Assembly: GCA_964409635.1 (NCBI GenBank)
Contig: CAYPEL010000172.1
Location: 1 to 5,387, forward strand
Length of the DNA: 5,387 bases
From: CAYPEL01 sp964409635
GTDB taxonomy: Bacteria; Pseudomonadota; Gammaproteobacteria; DSM-19610
Direction: 5' to 3'
Shown: in pieces, positions 1 to 5,387 of the stretch
Position numbering within the stretch: the first letter of the stretch is position 1
How the letters are laid out: every line of letters starts with the position of its first letter
Notes under the pieces: model-generated
Databases searched by the model: none
Seen by the model: only the letters and a program-made list of their open reading frames with translations
What the model was told of the DNA's origin: nothing
Translations under genes and position numbers: made by a program

Positions 1-119
1 ATTACCCGACAGATCATTTACAGACCGTCGGCAGCAAGGAGGCTGCCGCCGAGCGGACAGGGATGTATTCACAGCGTGTCTGTAAATGATCTGTCGGGTA
101 ATCAACGTACGTATTAGTA
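1..119. repeat. Palindromic MITE/REPIN-like element, copy 1 (cut by the window edge)
   Basis: Bases 1-25 and 78-102 are perfect reverse complements (25 bp), enclosing a 52-nt core at 26-77. Inside the core, 29-35 (CGGCAGC) pairs with 42-48 (GCTGCCG) around a 6-base loop, so the unit can fold as a long stem with an internal hairpin. The right tail continues to TTAGTA at 114-119, matching the right end of the second copy at 2408-2543. The left tail lies outside the window. The last element base directly precedes the TTA that is the minus-strand stop codon of the diguanylate cyclase gene, so the element forms that gene's 3' flank and may end or stabilise its transcript. No coding content is seen. 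Assignment to a mobile family is inference from the repeated, palindromic structure; no known family is identified. Confidence 0.85.
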
Positions 120-1049
120 TTAATCCTGGTGATCATCACGGGTCATAACAAACGTCTGGTTACGGCCATTTTGTTTAGCAACGTACAAGGCCTCATCCGC
201 ACGCACAAACAATGTCAGCGGACTGTCTCCTGATTCATAGGCGCTGATGCCCGCACTGATTGTCATTTTGATATCGATACCAGAACAATGGCTGGGTGTT
301 GTTTCGATATTTTTACGGATTCTTTCGGCCAGCAGGCTGGCGCCTTCCAGCCCAGTCTCGCGCATCAGTACTACAAATTCTTCGCCGCCGTATCTGAACA
401 GTAAATCACCGTCGCGAATACAACGGGCAGCGGTATTGGCTACGATCTTGAGCGCGCAATCACCGATGATATGCCCATATTGATCATTTACTCTTTTGAA
501 ATGGTCAATATCTAGCATGATCAATGCGCAGCTGGACTGGTGCCTGCCCGCATGGCTCAGTTCGCGCCTGAGTACTTCATCCAGCGCAGCGCGATTACCG
601 ATGCCGGTTAACGGATCTTTTTGCGCCATTTGCAGGGCATCACGGTAGAGCAGAGCATTGCGTAATGGATAGAGCAGGCTGCACAACATGTGCTCGATTG
701 TTTCCAATTCTGTTTCGGTAAACACAGTTGATCTGCGTAAAGCAATTTTGCCCAGAGATTCGTCACCCAACGGCAAGCTGTAAGTGCAGCTATGGCGTGC
801 CTGCTTACCGGTTTTTATATCGATACCGATATCGCTGTTTAGGTATCGCAAGCCAGCATGTGGCACCAGCGCTTTGAGTTGTTTGCTGAATAGTCGGATT
901 AGCCGCTCTAAATCTAACGTTGTCTGCAATGCCAGGGTTAGCTGTAACCTTTCCTGACTGAAATCTACTTGCGATACAACCTTAAGACCCGCTATGGGAT
1001 TTAGCGGGTTCGGTTTGTCTTGCTTCGTAAACTGTACTGATTTCATCAT
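120..1049 (-). CDS. GAF-like/GGDEF diguanylate cyclase
   Basis: Predicted cytoplasmic enzyme of 309 residues that condenses two GTP into cyclic di-GMP. The C-terminal half (about 141-302) is a complete GGDEF domain: DPLTGIGNR at 145-153, metal-binding LDIDHFKRVND at 179-189 with D180, the active-site loop GGEEF at 221-225, and the closing ADEALYVAKQNGRN at 284-297. An RxxD inhibitory site (RDGD, 212-215) stands exactly five residues before GGEEF, so product feedback inhibition is expected. Residues about 30-138 look like a degenerate GAF-type sensory domain (LQTTLDLERL start, helical end before the GGDEF), with no visible ligand motif. There is no signal peptide, no membrane segment and no EAL domain. 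The start is the first of two adjacent ATGs (1049 or 1046); neither has a clear Shine-Dalgarno sequence. The gene diverges from the thioredoxin lipoprotein gene, and its stop codon abuts the palindromic element. The catalytic activity call is firm; the signal sensed is unknown. Confidence 0.93.
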   Translation of the reverse strand: MMKSVQFTKQDKPNPLNPIAGLKVVSQVDFSQERLQLTLALQTTLDLERLIRLFSKQLKALVPHAGLRYLNSDIGIDIKTGKQARHSCTYSLPLGDESLGKIALRRSTVFTETELETIEHMLCSLLYPLRNALLYRDALQMAQKDPLTGIGNRAALDEVLRRELSHAGRHQSSCALIMLDIDHFKRVNDQYGHIIGDCALKIVANTAARCIRDGDLLFRYGGEEFVVLMRETGLEGASLLAERIRKNIETTPSHCSGIDIKMTISAGISAYESGDSPLTLFVRADEALYVAKQNGRNQTFVMTRDDHQD

Positions 1050-1302
1050 AGCGGCATAGAAAATTGTTAGGTTGTCCTGGTTAATGCGAAAACCATGCCA
1101 GTAGAGTGCAATATTTATAAATAGTATTAAAAATCAATATGATATATAAATGCCAGCGTTGGAATACAAATGCTTGTCAGAATTATGACGGCAAATTTGG
1201 CAATAGATTGCCATCTATATGTCATTGTTTTGCTACTTGAATATTATCTTATCACTGCTCACTATGAGCACACTAGTAACGAAAATAACAGAGGTCTGGA
1301 GC
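1050..1302. promoter_or_regulatory. Divergent intergenic region between the cyclase and thioredoxin genes
   Basis: This 253-base gap separates the two divergent starts and must hold both promoters. Its centre (about 1108-1160) is strongly AT-rich, rich in TATAAA/ATATAT-like words on both strands, as is usual for divergent promoters. I found no convincing -35/-10 pair for the minus-strand cyclase gene. A candidate for the plus-strand gene is listed separately. Open frames running through this gap on the plus strand lack ribosome binding sites and family resemblance and are not called. Confidence 0.5.
1219..1247 (+). promoter_or_regulatory. Candidate sigma70 promoter for the thioredoxin lipoprotein gene
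   Basis: ATGTCA at 1219-1224 (4 of 6 matches to TTGACA) and TATTAT at 1242-1247 (5 of 6 to TATAAT) are separated by 17 bases. Transcription would start near 1254, giving a leader of about 49 bases before the ATG at 1303. A start there would also exclude the in-frame upstream ATG at 1219. This rests on motif matching in AT-rich DNA, where chance matches are common. Confidence 0.33.
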
Positions 1303-2364
1303 ATGACGGGATTGCTGATTCGAGTGTTGATTTGTGTGACGACAGTTTTAATTTTAGGCTGTGACAGGCCACCTGAAACGGAAACAGTACAGACGCCGGT
1401 CGCGGAACTGAATCAGGGATTAGTCAATCCAGGCTATGAGGAAAAGCCGGATTGGTTTAAAGCCTCGTTTCTGGATATTCGTGAAGATATTCAGGAAGCC
1501 AGTCAAGCAGGGCGCCGGGTGTTACTGTATTTTTACCAGGATGGTTGCCCGTACTGTAAGAAACTTCTGGATGTAAACTTCAGCCAGCGGCAGATTACGG
1601 ATAAAACCCAAAAATACTTCGATGTCATTGCAATAAACATCTGGGGTGATCAGGAAGTTTATGACCTCACTGGTAAGGCGACTACCGAGAAACAGTTTTC
1701 CGAAGCGCTCAAAGTAATGTTTACCCCGGCCTTGTTATTTTTAGATGAAGGGGGCGATGTGGTGATACGTTTAAATGGTTACTACCCGCCGCAAAAACTC
1801 GAAGCCGTTATTGACTTCGTTGGACAGCATAAAGAGAAGGAAAGTGACTTCCGCGAATACTGGGCAAGCCATGCGCCGCCGTCGACAATGGGTATTTTAC
1901 ACCAGCAGGATAGTTTTATTCAGCCGCCTTATAAGCTTGCGACAAGAACCACAGATAAACCTTTGGTGGTGATGTTCGAACAAAAAGATTGTGCGGCCTG
2001 TGACGAACTGCATATGGATATACTCGAGCGAAAACAGAGCCGTGAGTTACTGAATCAGTTCGATGTGGCCTTACTGGATATCTGGTCAGATACTGCAATA
2101 GAAGCACCTGATGGCAGCCAAACAACAGCCGCAAAATGGGCTAACAAGCTGAAAATATACTATACGCCGAGCATGGTGATGTTCGATAAAAACGGCGCTG
2201 AGGTGTTTAGAACCGAGGCTTACCTGAAAGCCTTCCATATTCAGGCCGCACTAGACTATGTTCTATCCAGCGCCTATCTTGAACAACCACATTTCCAGCG
2301 TTTCATCCAAGCGCGGGCAGCTGCACTGGAAGCACAGGGTATTCACATAGACTTGATGCAATAG
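1303..2364 (+). CDS. Lipoprotein with two tandem thioredoxin-fold domains
   Basis: 353 residues from the ATG at 1303, chosen because AGAGG at 1290-1294 sits 8 bases upstream and because the protein then begins with a compact lipoprotein signal: MTGLLIR, a hydrophobic stretch, then LILGC with the lipid-acceptor Cys at 20. The residue after it is Asp, the inner-membrane retention signal known from E. coli lipoproteins, so it is probably anchored in the inner membrane facing the periplasm. Domain 1 (about 50-175) resembles the Thioredoxin_2/SoxW type: CPYC at 82-85, cis-Pro in FTPAL (Pro142), and a GYY turn before the last helix. Domain 2 (about 218-323) repeats the plan with CAAC at 230-233 and cis-Pro in YTPSM (Pro289). 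INIWGD and LDIWSD occupy equivalent places, showing internal duplication. Likely role: thiol-disulfide exchange (reduction or isomerisation) on periplasmic substrates. The partner and direction are unknown, and no DsbD-like electron donor is in the window. Confidence 0.85.
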   Translation: MTGLLIRVLICVTTVLILGCDRPPETETVQTPVAELNQGLVNPGYEEKPDWFKASFLDIREDIQEASQAGRRVLLYFYQDGCPYCKKLLDVNFSQRQITDKTQKYFDVIAINIWGDQEVYDLTGKATTEKQFSEALKVMFTPALLFLDEGGDVVIRLNGYYPPQKLEAVIDFVGQHKEKESDFREYWASHAPPSTMGILHQQDSFIQPPYKLATRTTDKPLVVMFEQKDCAACDELHMDILERKQSRELLNQFDVALLDIWSDTAIEAPDGSQTTAAKWANKLKIYYTPSMVMFDKNGAEVFRTEAYLKAFHIQAALDYVLSSAYLEQPHFQRFIQARAAALEAQGIHIDLMQ

Positions 2365-2370
2365 CGGCGT

Positions 2371-2393
2371 GCCTACCCACCCAGCGGGAAGGC
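2371..2393 (+). terminator. Possible weak hairpin after the thioredoxin gene
   Basis: GCCTACCC (2371-2378) can pair with GGGAAGGC (2386-2393) with one internal A/A mismatch and a 7-base loop, starting six bases after the stop codon. No T-run follows, so it is not a standard intrinsic terminator. The much larger palindrome at 2408-2543 may serve as the effective transcript end instead. Confidence 0.25.
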
Positions 2394-2407
2394 GTATAGA
2401 CCAGTAG

Positions 2408-2543
2408 TACTAAACACTACGTTGATTACCCGACCGATCATTTACAGACACGCTGTGAATACATCCCTGTACGCTCGGCGGCAGCATCCTTGCTGCCGAC
2501 GGTCTGTAAATGATCGGTCGGGTAATCAACGTACGCATTAGTA
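2408..2543. repeat. Palindromic MITE/REPIN-like element, copy 2 (complete)
   Basis: The 25-bp arms at 2425-2449 and 2502-2526 are perfect reverse complements, and the pairing extends outward through TACGTTG/CAACGTA. After an unpaired 4-base step (ACAC at 2414-2417, CGCA at 2534-2537) it resumes as TACTAA (2408-2413) with TTAGTA (2538-2543). The whole unit is 136 bp. The core 2450-2501 contains an 8-bp hairpin, CGGCAGCA (2479-2486) with TGCTGCCG (2491-2498), around TCCT. Read on the minus strand, 2425-2526 matches bases 1-102 of the window at 98 of 102 positions, so the two cores are inverted relative to each other. TA stands at both outermost ends, which would suit an element inserted at TA, but this is speculative. 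It lies between the thioredoxin stop and the yheS start and encodes no protein. Confidence 0.9.
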
Positions 2544-2563
2544 AGTTAGGATACAATTGCTTC

Positions 2564-4465
2564 ATGTTGCAATTTAACGATCTGGCGCTCAGGCGCGGCG
2601 TACGTTTACTCTTTGAAAAAGCCAGTTTTCAAATACACCCCGGCCAGAAAGTAGGCCTGACCGGCGCTAATGGTTGCGGTAAATCCAGCCTGCTGTCACT
2701 GGTGTTAGGCGAATTACATCCCGATCAGGGTGATTTTCTGCTGCCCAGAGATTGGTTAACCGCGCATGTAGCACAAGAAATGCCGGCTGGACTGGGCCAG
2801 GCGATTGAGTATGTGTTGGATGGTGACGCTGAATTACGGAAAATCGAGCATGGCATTAAAGCCGCCGAATCCAGGAATCAGGGTGAGCGTCTTGCGGTTT
2901 TACACGCCCATTATGAAACCGCAGGCGGCTATGTTGCCCGCAGCCGCGCCGGACAATTACTCAATGGACTGGGTTTCAAGCCTGGTGATGAAGACCGGGC
3001 TGTCAAAGAGTTTTCAGGCGGTTGGCGGATGCGCCTGAATCTTGCGCAAGCGCTGATGTGCCGGTCTGATCTGTTATTACTGGACGAGCCAACCAATCAC
3101 CTGGATCTGGATGCGGTGATCTGGCTGGAAAACTGGCTATGTAATTATCCCGGAACCTTATTGTTGATATCACATGACCGCGATTTTCTGGACCGTGTAA
3201 CCAGTCATATAGCGCATATGGAACAGCAGCGCATTACACTCTACACAGGTAATTACACGGCATTTGAACGGGTACGCGCCGAGCGTCTGGCGAACCAACA
3301 GGCGTCCTATGTAAAACAGCAGCGCGAAATCAGCCATATTCGTTCCTATGTCGATCGGTTCCGCGCCAAGGCGACAAAAGCCCGGCAAGCACAGAGCCGT
3401 TTAAAGGCATTGCAGCGTATGGAACAAATCGTACCGGCTCACGTTGACTCACCGTTTCATTTTTCCTTTCGGCAACCGGAAAAAGTGCCCAGGCCCTTAT
3501 TGCAGCTAAAAGCTATTTCAGCAGGATATGCTGCGTTAACAATATTATCGCAGTTGAATCTCACTTTGTCGCCCGGTGACCGGATCGGTTTATTAGGGCG
3601 TAACGGTGCAGGTAAATCAACGCTGATTAAAGTGCTGGCAGGGGAGTTGGCCGTACAGCAGGGCGAGTGGTTGTCCGCAAAGGATCTGGCTATTGGTTAT
3701 TTTGCCCAGCACCAAGTCGAACAGTTACAGCCGCAACACTCACCGTTGGATCATTTAAAACAACTCGATCCAGCTGCGCGGGAGCAGGAGCTGCGTGACT
3801 TCCTGGGCAATTTCGGATTTTCCAACGACCAGGCGCTATCGCCGGTGGAGCCTTTTTCGGGAGGAGAAAAATCCCGCCTGGTGCTGGCCTTGCTGGTTTA
3901 TCAAAAGCCAAATTTATTGCTGCTCGATGAGCCCACCAACCACCTGGATCTGGAAATGCGTCAAGCACTGGCGCTTGCCCTGCAGGATTTCCCGGGCGCA
4001 ATTGTGTTGGTCTCGCATGACCGTCATCTACTGCGGATTACCTGTGATCAGCTGCTCTTGGTGCACGACGGGTCGGCGGATGAATTCCCGGATAGCCTGG
4101 ACGATTATCCGCAATGGCTGGTGGCGCAGGCAAAACAGGAAGCCATTAAACTAGCGGTAACAAGTACCGAAAACACTGCTGCAGCAAAAAAACAGAAAAA
4201 ACGTCAGGAGGCGGAGCTGAGAAAACAGCAACAGCCGTTACGAAAAAAAATAACCGCAACCGAGAAGGCTATGGAGAACTTGCTGCATCGAAAAAAAGAG
4301 CTGGAAAGCCACCTGGCGGATTCTGAAATATATACCGATGAGAATAAACCAAAGCTGAAAATACTGCTGGCTGAGAAATCAGATATTGATAAGCAATATG
4401 CTGATCTGGAAACAGACTGGCTCGAAATTAATGAACAACTGGAAAATTTGCAGAAGGTGGGCTAA
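2564..4465 (+). CDS. yheS: ABC-F family ATPase YheS (ribosome-associated)
   Basis: 633 residues from the ATG at 2564, close to the roughly 637 of E. coli YheS, whose sequence it follows closely from the first residues (MLQFNDLALRRG) onward. Two ABC cassettes lie in one chain with no membrane domain. Cassette 1: Walker A GANGCGKS 34-41, signature SGGWRMRL from 151, Walker B LLLLDEP 170-176, switch His204. Cassette 2: GRNGAGKS 345-352, signature FSGGEKSR 431-438, LLLLDEP 451-457, His485. The charged linker between them (about 221-310, with RFRAKATKARQAQSR) is the ABC-F P-site tRNA interaction motif region. The C-terminal 100 residues (about 535-633) are Lys/Glu-rich and probably coiled coil. 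ABC-F proteins bind the ribosomal E site and relieve stalled or difficult translation; they are not transporters. No strong Shine-Dalgarno sequence is present (AGG at 2548-2550 is 13 bases upstream). An in-frame ATG at 2510 lies inside the palindromic element and is not favoured. Confidence 0.96.
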   Translation: MLQFNDLALRRGVRLLFEKASFQIHPGQKVGLTGANGCGKSSLLSLVLGELHPDQGDFLLPRDWLTAHVAQEMPAGLGQAIEYVLDGDAELRKIEHGIKAAESRNQGERLAVLHAHYETAGGYVARSRAGQLLNGLGFKPGDEDRAVKEFSGGWRMRLNLAQALMCRSDLLLLDEPTNHLDLDAVIWLENWLCNYPGTLLLISHDRDFLDRVTSHIAHMEQQRITLYTGNYTAFERVRAERLANQQASYVKQQREISHIRSYVDRFRAKATKARQAQSRLKALQRMEQIVPAHVDSPFHFSFRQPEKVPRPLLQLKAISAGYAALTILSQLNLTLSPGDRIGLLGRNGAGKSTLIKVLAGELAVQQGEWLSAKDLAIGYFAQHQVEQLQPQHSPLDHLKQLDPAAREQELRDFLGNFGFSNDQALSPVEPFSGGEKSRLVLALLVYQKPNLLLLDEPTNHLDLEMRQALALALQDFPGAIVLVSHDRHLLRITCDQLLLVHDGSADEFPDSLDDYPQWLVAQAKQEAIKLAVTSTENTAAAKKQKKRQEAELRKQQQPLRKKITATEKAMENLLHRKKELESHLADSEIYTDENKPKLKILLAEKSDIDKQYADLETDWLEINEQLENLQKVG

Positions 4466-4495
4466 AGCAATCGCTCCTACAGTTTTTTGCGATAG
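4457..4495 (-). repeat. REP-like sequence remnant at the yheS 3' end
   Basis: On the minus strand, 4482 down to 4463 reads CTGTAGGAGCGATTGCTTTA. This resembles, from memory, the start of dispersed REP sequences of Pseudomonas and relatives that begin CTGTAGGAGCG. It overlaps the stop codon of yheS and fills most of the 48-base gap to the convergent SDR gene. ATCGC (4470-4474) can pair with GCGAT (4489-4493) across a 14-base loop, a weak hairpin. A run of eight A at 4498-4505 follows on the plus strand, but the hairpin and T-run order does not fit an intrinsic terminator on either strand. Only a single copy is seen here, so repeat status is unproved. Confidence 0.25.
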
Positions 4496-4513
4496 TGAAA
4501 AAAAAGAAACGCA

Positions 4514-5266
4514 TTAATCCTGGATACTGAATTGCTGTCCGGACATACCCAGACTATCAGCGCAAAGCAAGTATAAATAGGGTAAAACAACGTCTTCCAC
4601 TTTCGCTATTTTCGCTGGATTTTCACCCGGATAAGCCAGACTGCGCAGGCTGGTCGCTACCGGCCCAGGATCAATACTGTTCACCCGGATTTTGGTATTG
4701 GTTTCCACCTCATCGGCCAGAGTTTGCATCATACATTCCAGGCCTGCTTTACTGACGCCGTAAGCACCCCAGTAGGCGCGGCCATGGCGTCCGGCGCTAT
4801 CAGAGCTGAATACAATTGACGCATCGCCGCCGTTCATCAATAAGTTCAGGCAGGAGCGCGTGAGCACAAAGGGTGCGTTCAGATTGACCTGAATAATACG
4901 CAACCAAAGCTCGGTTTCGAAATGCGCCGTTGGAATCAGCGCGCCGAGCATAGCGGCATTGTTGACCAGGCCATCCAGGCGGCCAAATTCTCTTTGAATG
5001 GTGTCGGCCAGATCCAGATAATCCTTTTCGGCGGCGCCTTCCAGATTCAATGGGTAGATGGCGGCTTGCGGATAGCCCGCCTGTTCTATCTCATCGTAGA
5101 TCTTTTCCAGGGCGTGAATATTCAGGTCGAGCAGAATAACCGTCGCACCGAATTGTGCACAGGCTTTTGCACAACCGGCTCCAATACCGTTTGCGGCACC
5201 CGTGACCAGGATGACGCGATTCTTTAAGCAGTTGGCAGCGGGTTGCCAGTCAGCGGGAATTTTCAT
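4514..5266 (-). CDS. YciK-like short-chain dehydrogenase/reductase (SDR)
   Basis: 250 residues, the usual length for a classical SDR and close to the 252 of E. coli YciK. It resembles YciK along its length, notably in the segment GRAYWGAYGVSK (162-173) and the following helix (MMQTLADE). Visible SDR features: dinucleotide-binding TGAANGIG at 22-29, NNAA at 102-105 in place of NNAG, and active-site Tyr169 and Lys173 (YxxxK). Asp47 ends the second strand (VILLDLN), which usually favours NAD(H); YciK has Gly-Arg there. Counting back 13 residues from Tyr169, where the catalytic Ser normally lies, falls on Asp156 in SSDSAG, with serines at 154, 155 and 157. Cytoplasmic; the substrate is unknown, as it is for YciK. 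The start at 5266 is followed directly by the MKIP leader and has no clear Shine-Dalgarno sequence. It converges on yheS, so no operon with it is possible. Confidence 0.9.
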   Translation of the reverse strand: MKIPADWQPAANCLKNRVILVTGAANGIGAGCAKACAQFGATVILLDLNIHALEKIYDEIEQAGYPQAAIYPLNLEGAAEKDYLDLADTIQREFGRLDGLVNNAAMLGALIPTAHFETELWLRIIQVNLNAPFVLTRSCLNLLMNGGDASIVFSSDSAGRHGRAYWGAYGVSKAGLECMMQTLADEVETNTKIRVNSIDPGPVATSLRSLAYPGENPAKIAKVEDVVLPYLYLLCADSLGMSGQQFSIQD

Positions 5267-5297
5267 CGCGACAGTTTATCATGTTAAATATACCTCT

Positions 5298-5327
5298 CGC
5301 ACTCAAGAATGCTCCGTTTAGAGTGCG
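5298..5327. promoter_or_regulatory. 7-bp inverted repeat upstream of the SDR gene
   Basis: CGCACTC at 5298-5304 and GAGTGCG at 5321-5327 are perfect inverted repeats separated by 16 bases, ending 32 bases upstream of the SDR start codon. It could be an operator for a dimeric regulator, a transcript hairpin, or the boundary of the repeat-like sequence to its right. I saw no reliable -35/-10 pair, though TATATT occurs on the minus strand between it and the gene. Confidence 0.35.
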
Positions 5328-5387
5328 TAGATTGTTGTGAAGCGCAAGGCGCAAAGACGCCGTAATAGCAGGCTATTGCAAGGCTTT
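5328..5387. repeat. Repeat-like right edge with two small hairpins
   Basis: No gene is seen here. GGCG (5348-5351) pairs with CGCC (5358-5361) around six bases. Directly next to it AATAGC (5364-5369) pairs with GCTATT (5372-5377) around two bases, extended by one G-T and one G-C type pair. GCAAGGC occurs twice (5344-5350 and 5378-5384). The text GAAGCGCAAGGCGCAAAGAC looks, from memory, like dispersed intergenic repeats of Gammaproteobacteria and Betaproteobacteria. The unit runs off the window and only one copy is visible. Confidence 0.3.

Noticed and set aside
1219..1302. In-frame N-terminal extension of the thioredoxin lipoprotein
   Set aside because: It has no ribosome binding site, places a second hydrophobic stretch before the lipoprotein signal, and overlaps the candidate promoter. 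The ATG at 1303 has AGAGG 8 bases upstream and a proper lipobox spacing.
1170..1364. Small plus-strand open frame ahead of the lipoprotein gene
   Set aside because: It overlaps the lipoprotein gene start in another frame and has no ribosome binding site or recognisable family.
1..2543. CRISPR array or integron attachment sites
   Set aside because: There are only two repeat copies, 2.4 kb apart, with no regularly spaced short repeats and no cas or integrase genes. The arms do not show the R-box pattern of attC sites.
2510..2563. In-frame extension of yheS starting inside the palindromic element
   Set aside because: The extra 18 residues are translated from repeat DNA, and E. coli YheS homology begins at the ATG at 2564.
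3690..4001. Minus-strand open frame of about 100 codons inside yheS
   Set aside because: It lies wholly over the conserved second ABC cassette of yheS, is Pro/Ala-rich, and is a by-product of that reading frame.
120..4523. Shared 10-mer TTAATCCTGG at 120-129 and 4514-4523, both at minus-strand stop codons
   Set aside because: Both genes simply end in Gln-Asp-stop with the same codons. The similarity does not extend beyond the 10 bases.
4922..5227. Plus-strand open frame of about 100 codons inside the SDR gene
   Set aside because: It is antisense to the conserved SDR coding sequence and has no start signal or family resemblance.

Overview
The window reads as a chromosomal segment of a gammaproteobacterium. 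The two best-recognised genes are a full-length YheS-type ABC-F ATPase and a YciK-like short-chain dehydrogenase. Both sequences align well, from memory, with their Escherichia coli namesakes, and this pair is typical of Gammaproteobacteria. The genus cannot be named from the sequence alone.

Layout from left to right: (1) 1-119, a long palindromic repeat cut by the left edge of the window. (2) 120-1049, minus strand, a soluble diguanylate cyclase with a GAF-like N-terminal region. (3) 1050-1302, an AT-rich divergent promoter region. (4) 1303-2364, plus strand, a lipoprotein with two tandem thioredoxin folds. (5) 2408-2543, a second, complete copy of the palindromic repeat. (6) 2564-4465, plus strand, yheS. 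(7) a 48-base convergent gap with a REP-like remnant. (8) 4514-5266, minus strand, the SDR. (9) 5267-5387, an upstream region with a 7-bp inverted repeat and a repeat-like right edge.

The four proteins do not form an obvious pathway: c-di-GMP signalling, envelope thiol chemistry, ribosome-associated ATPase and redox metabolism. The cyclase and thioredoxin genes are divergent and share one regulatory region. yheS and the SDR gene converge.

The most interesting part is the repeat. Two copies about 2.4 kb apart each have perfect 25-bp palindromic arms around a 52-nt asymmetric core. The cores lie in opposite orientation and match at 50 of 52 positions. The only difference between the arms is a paired (compensatory) change. 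The outer tails, as far as they can be seen, suggest that the core has flipped relative to its ends. The copies bracket the cyclase/thioredoxin pair, one touching a stop codon and the other ending 20 bases before the yheS start. This looks like a MITE/REPIN-like non-autonomous element, possibly invertible. It encodes no protein, and the window contains no transposase.
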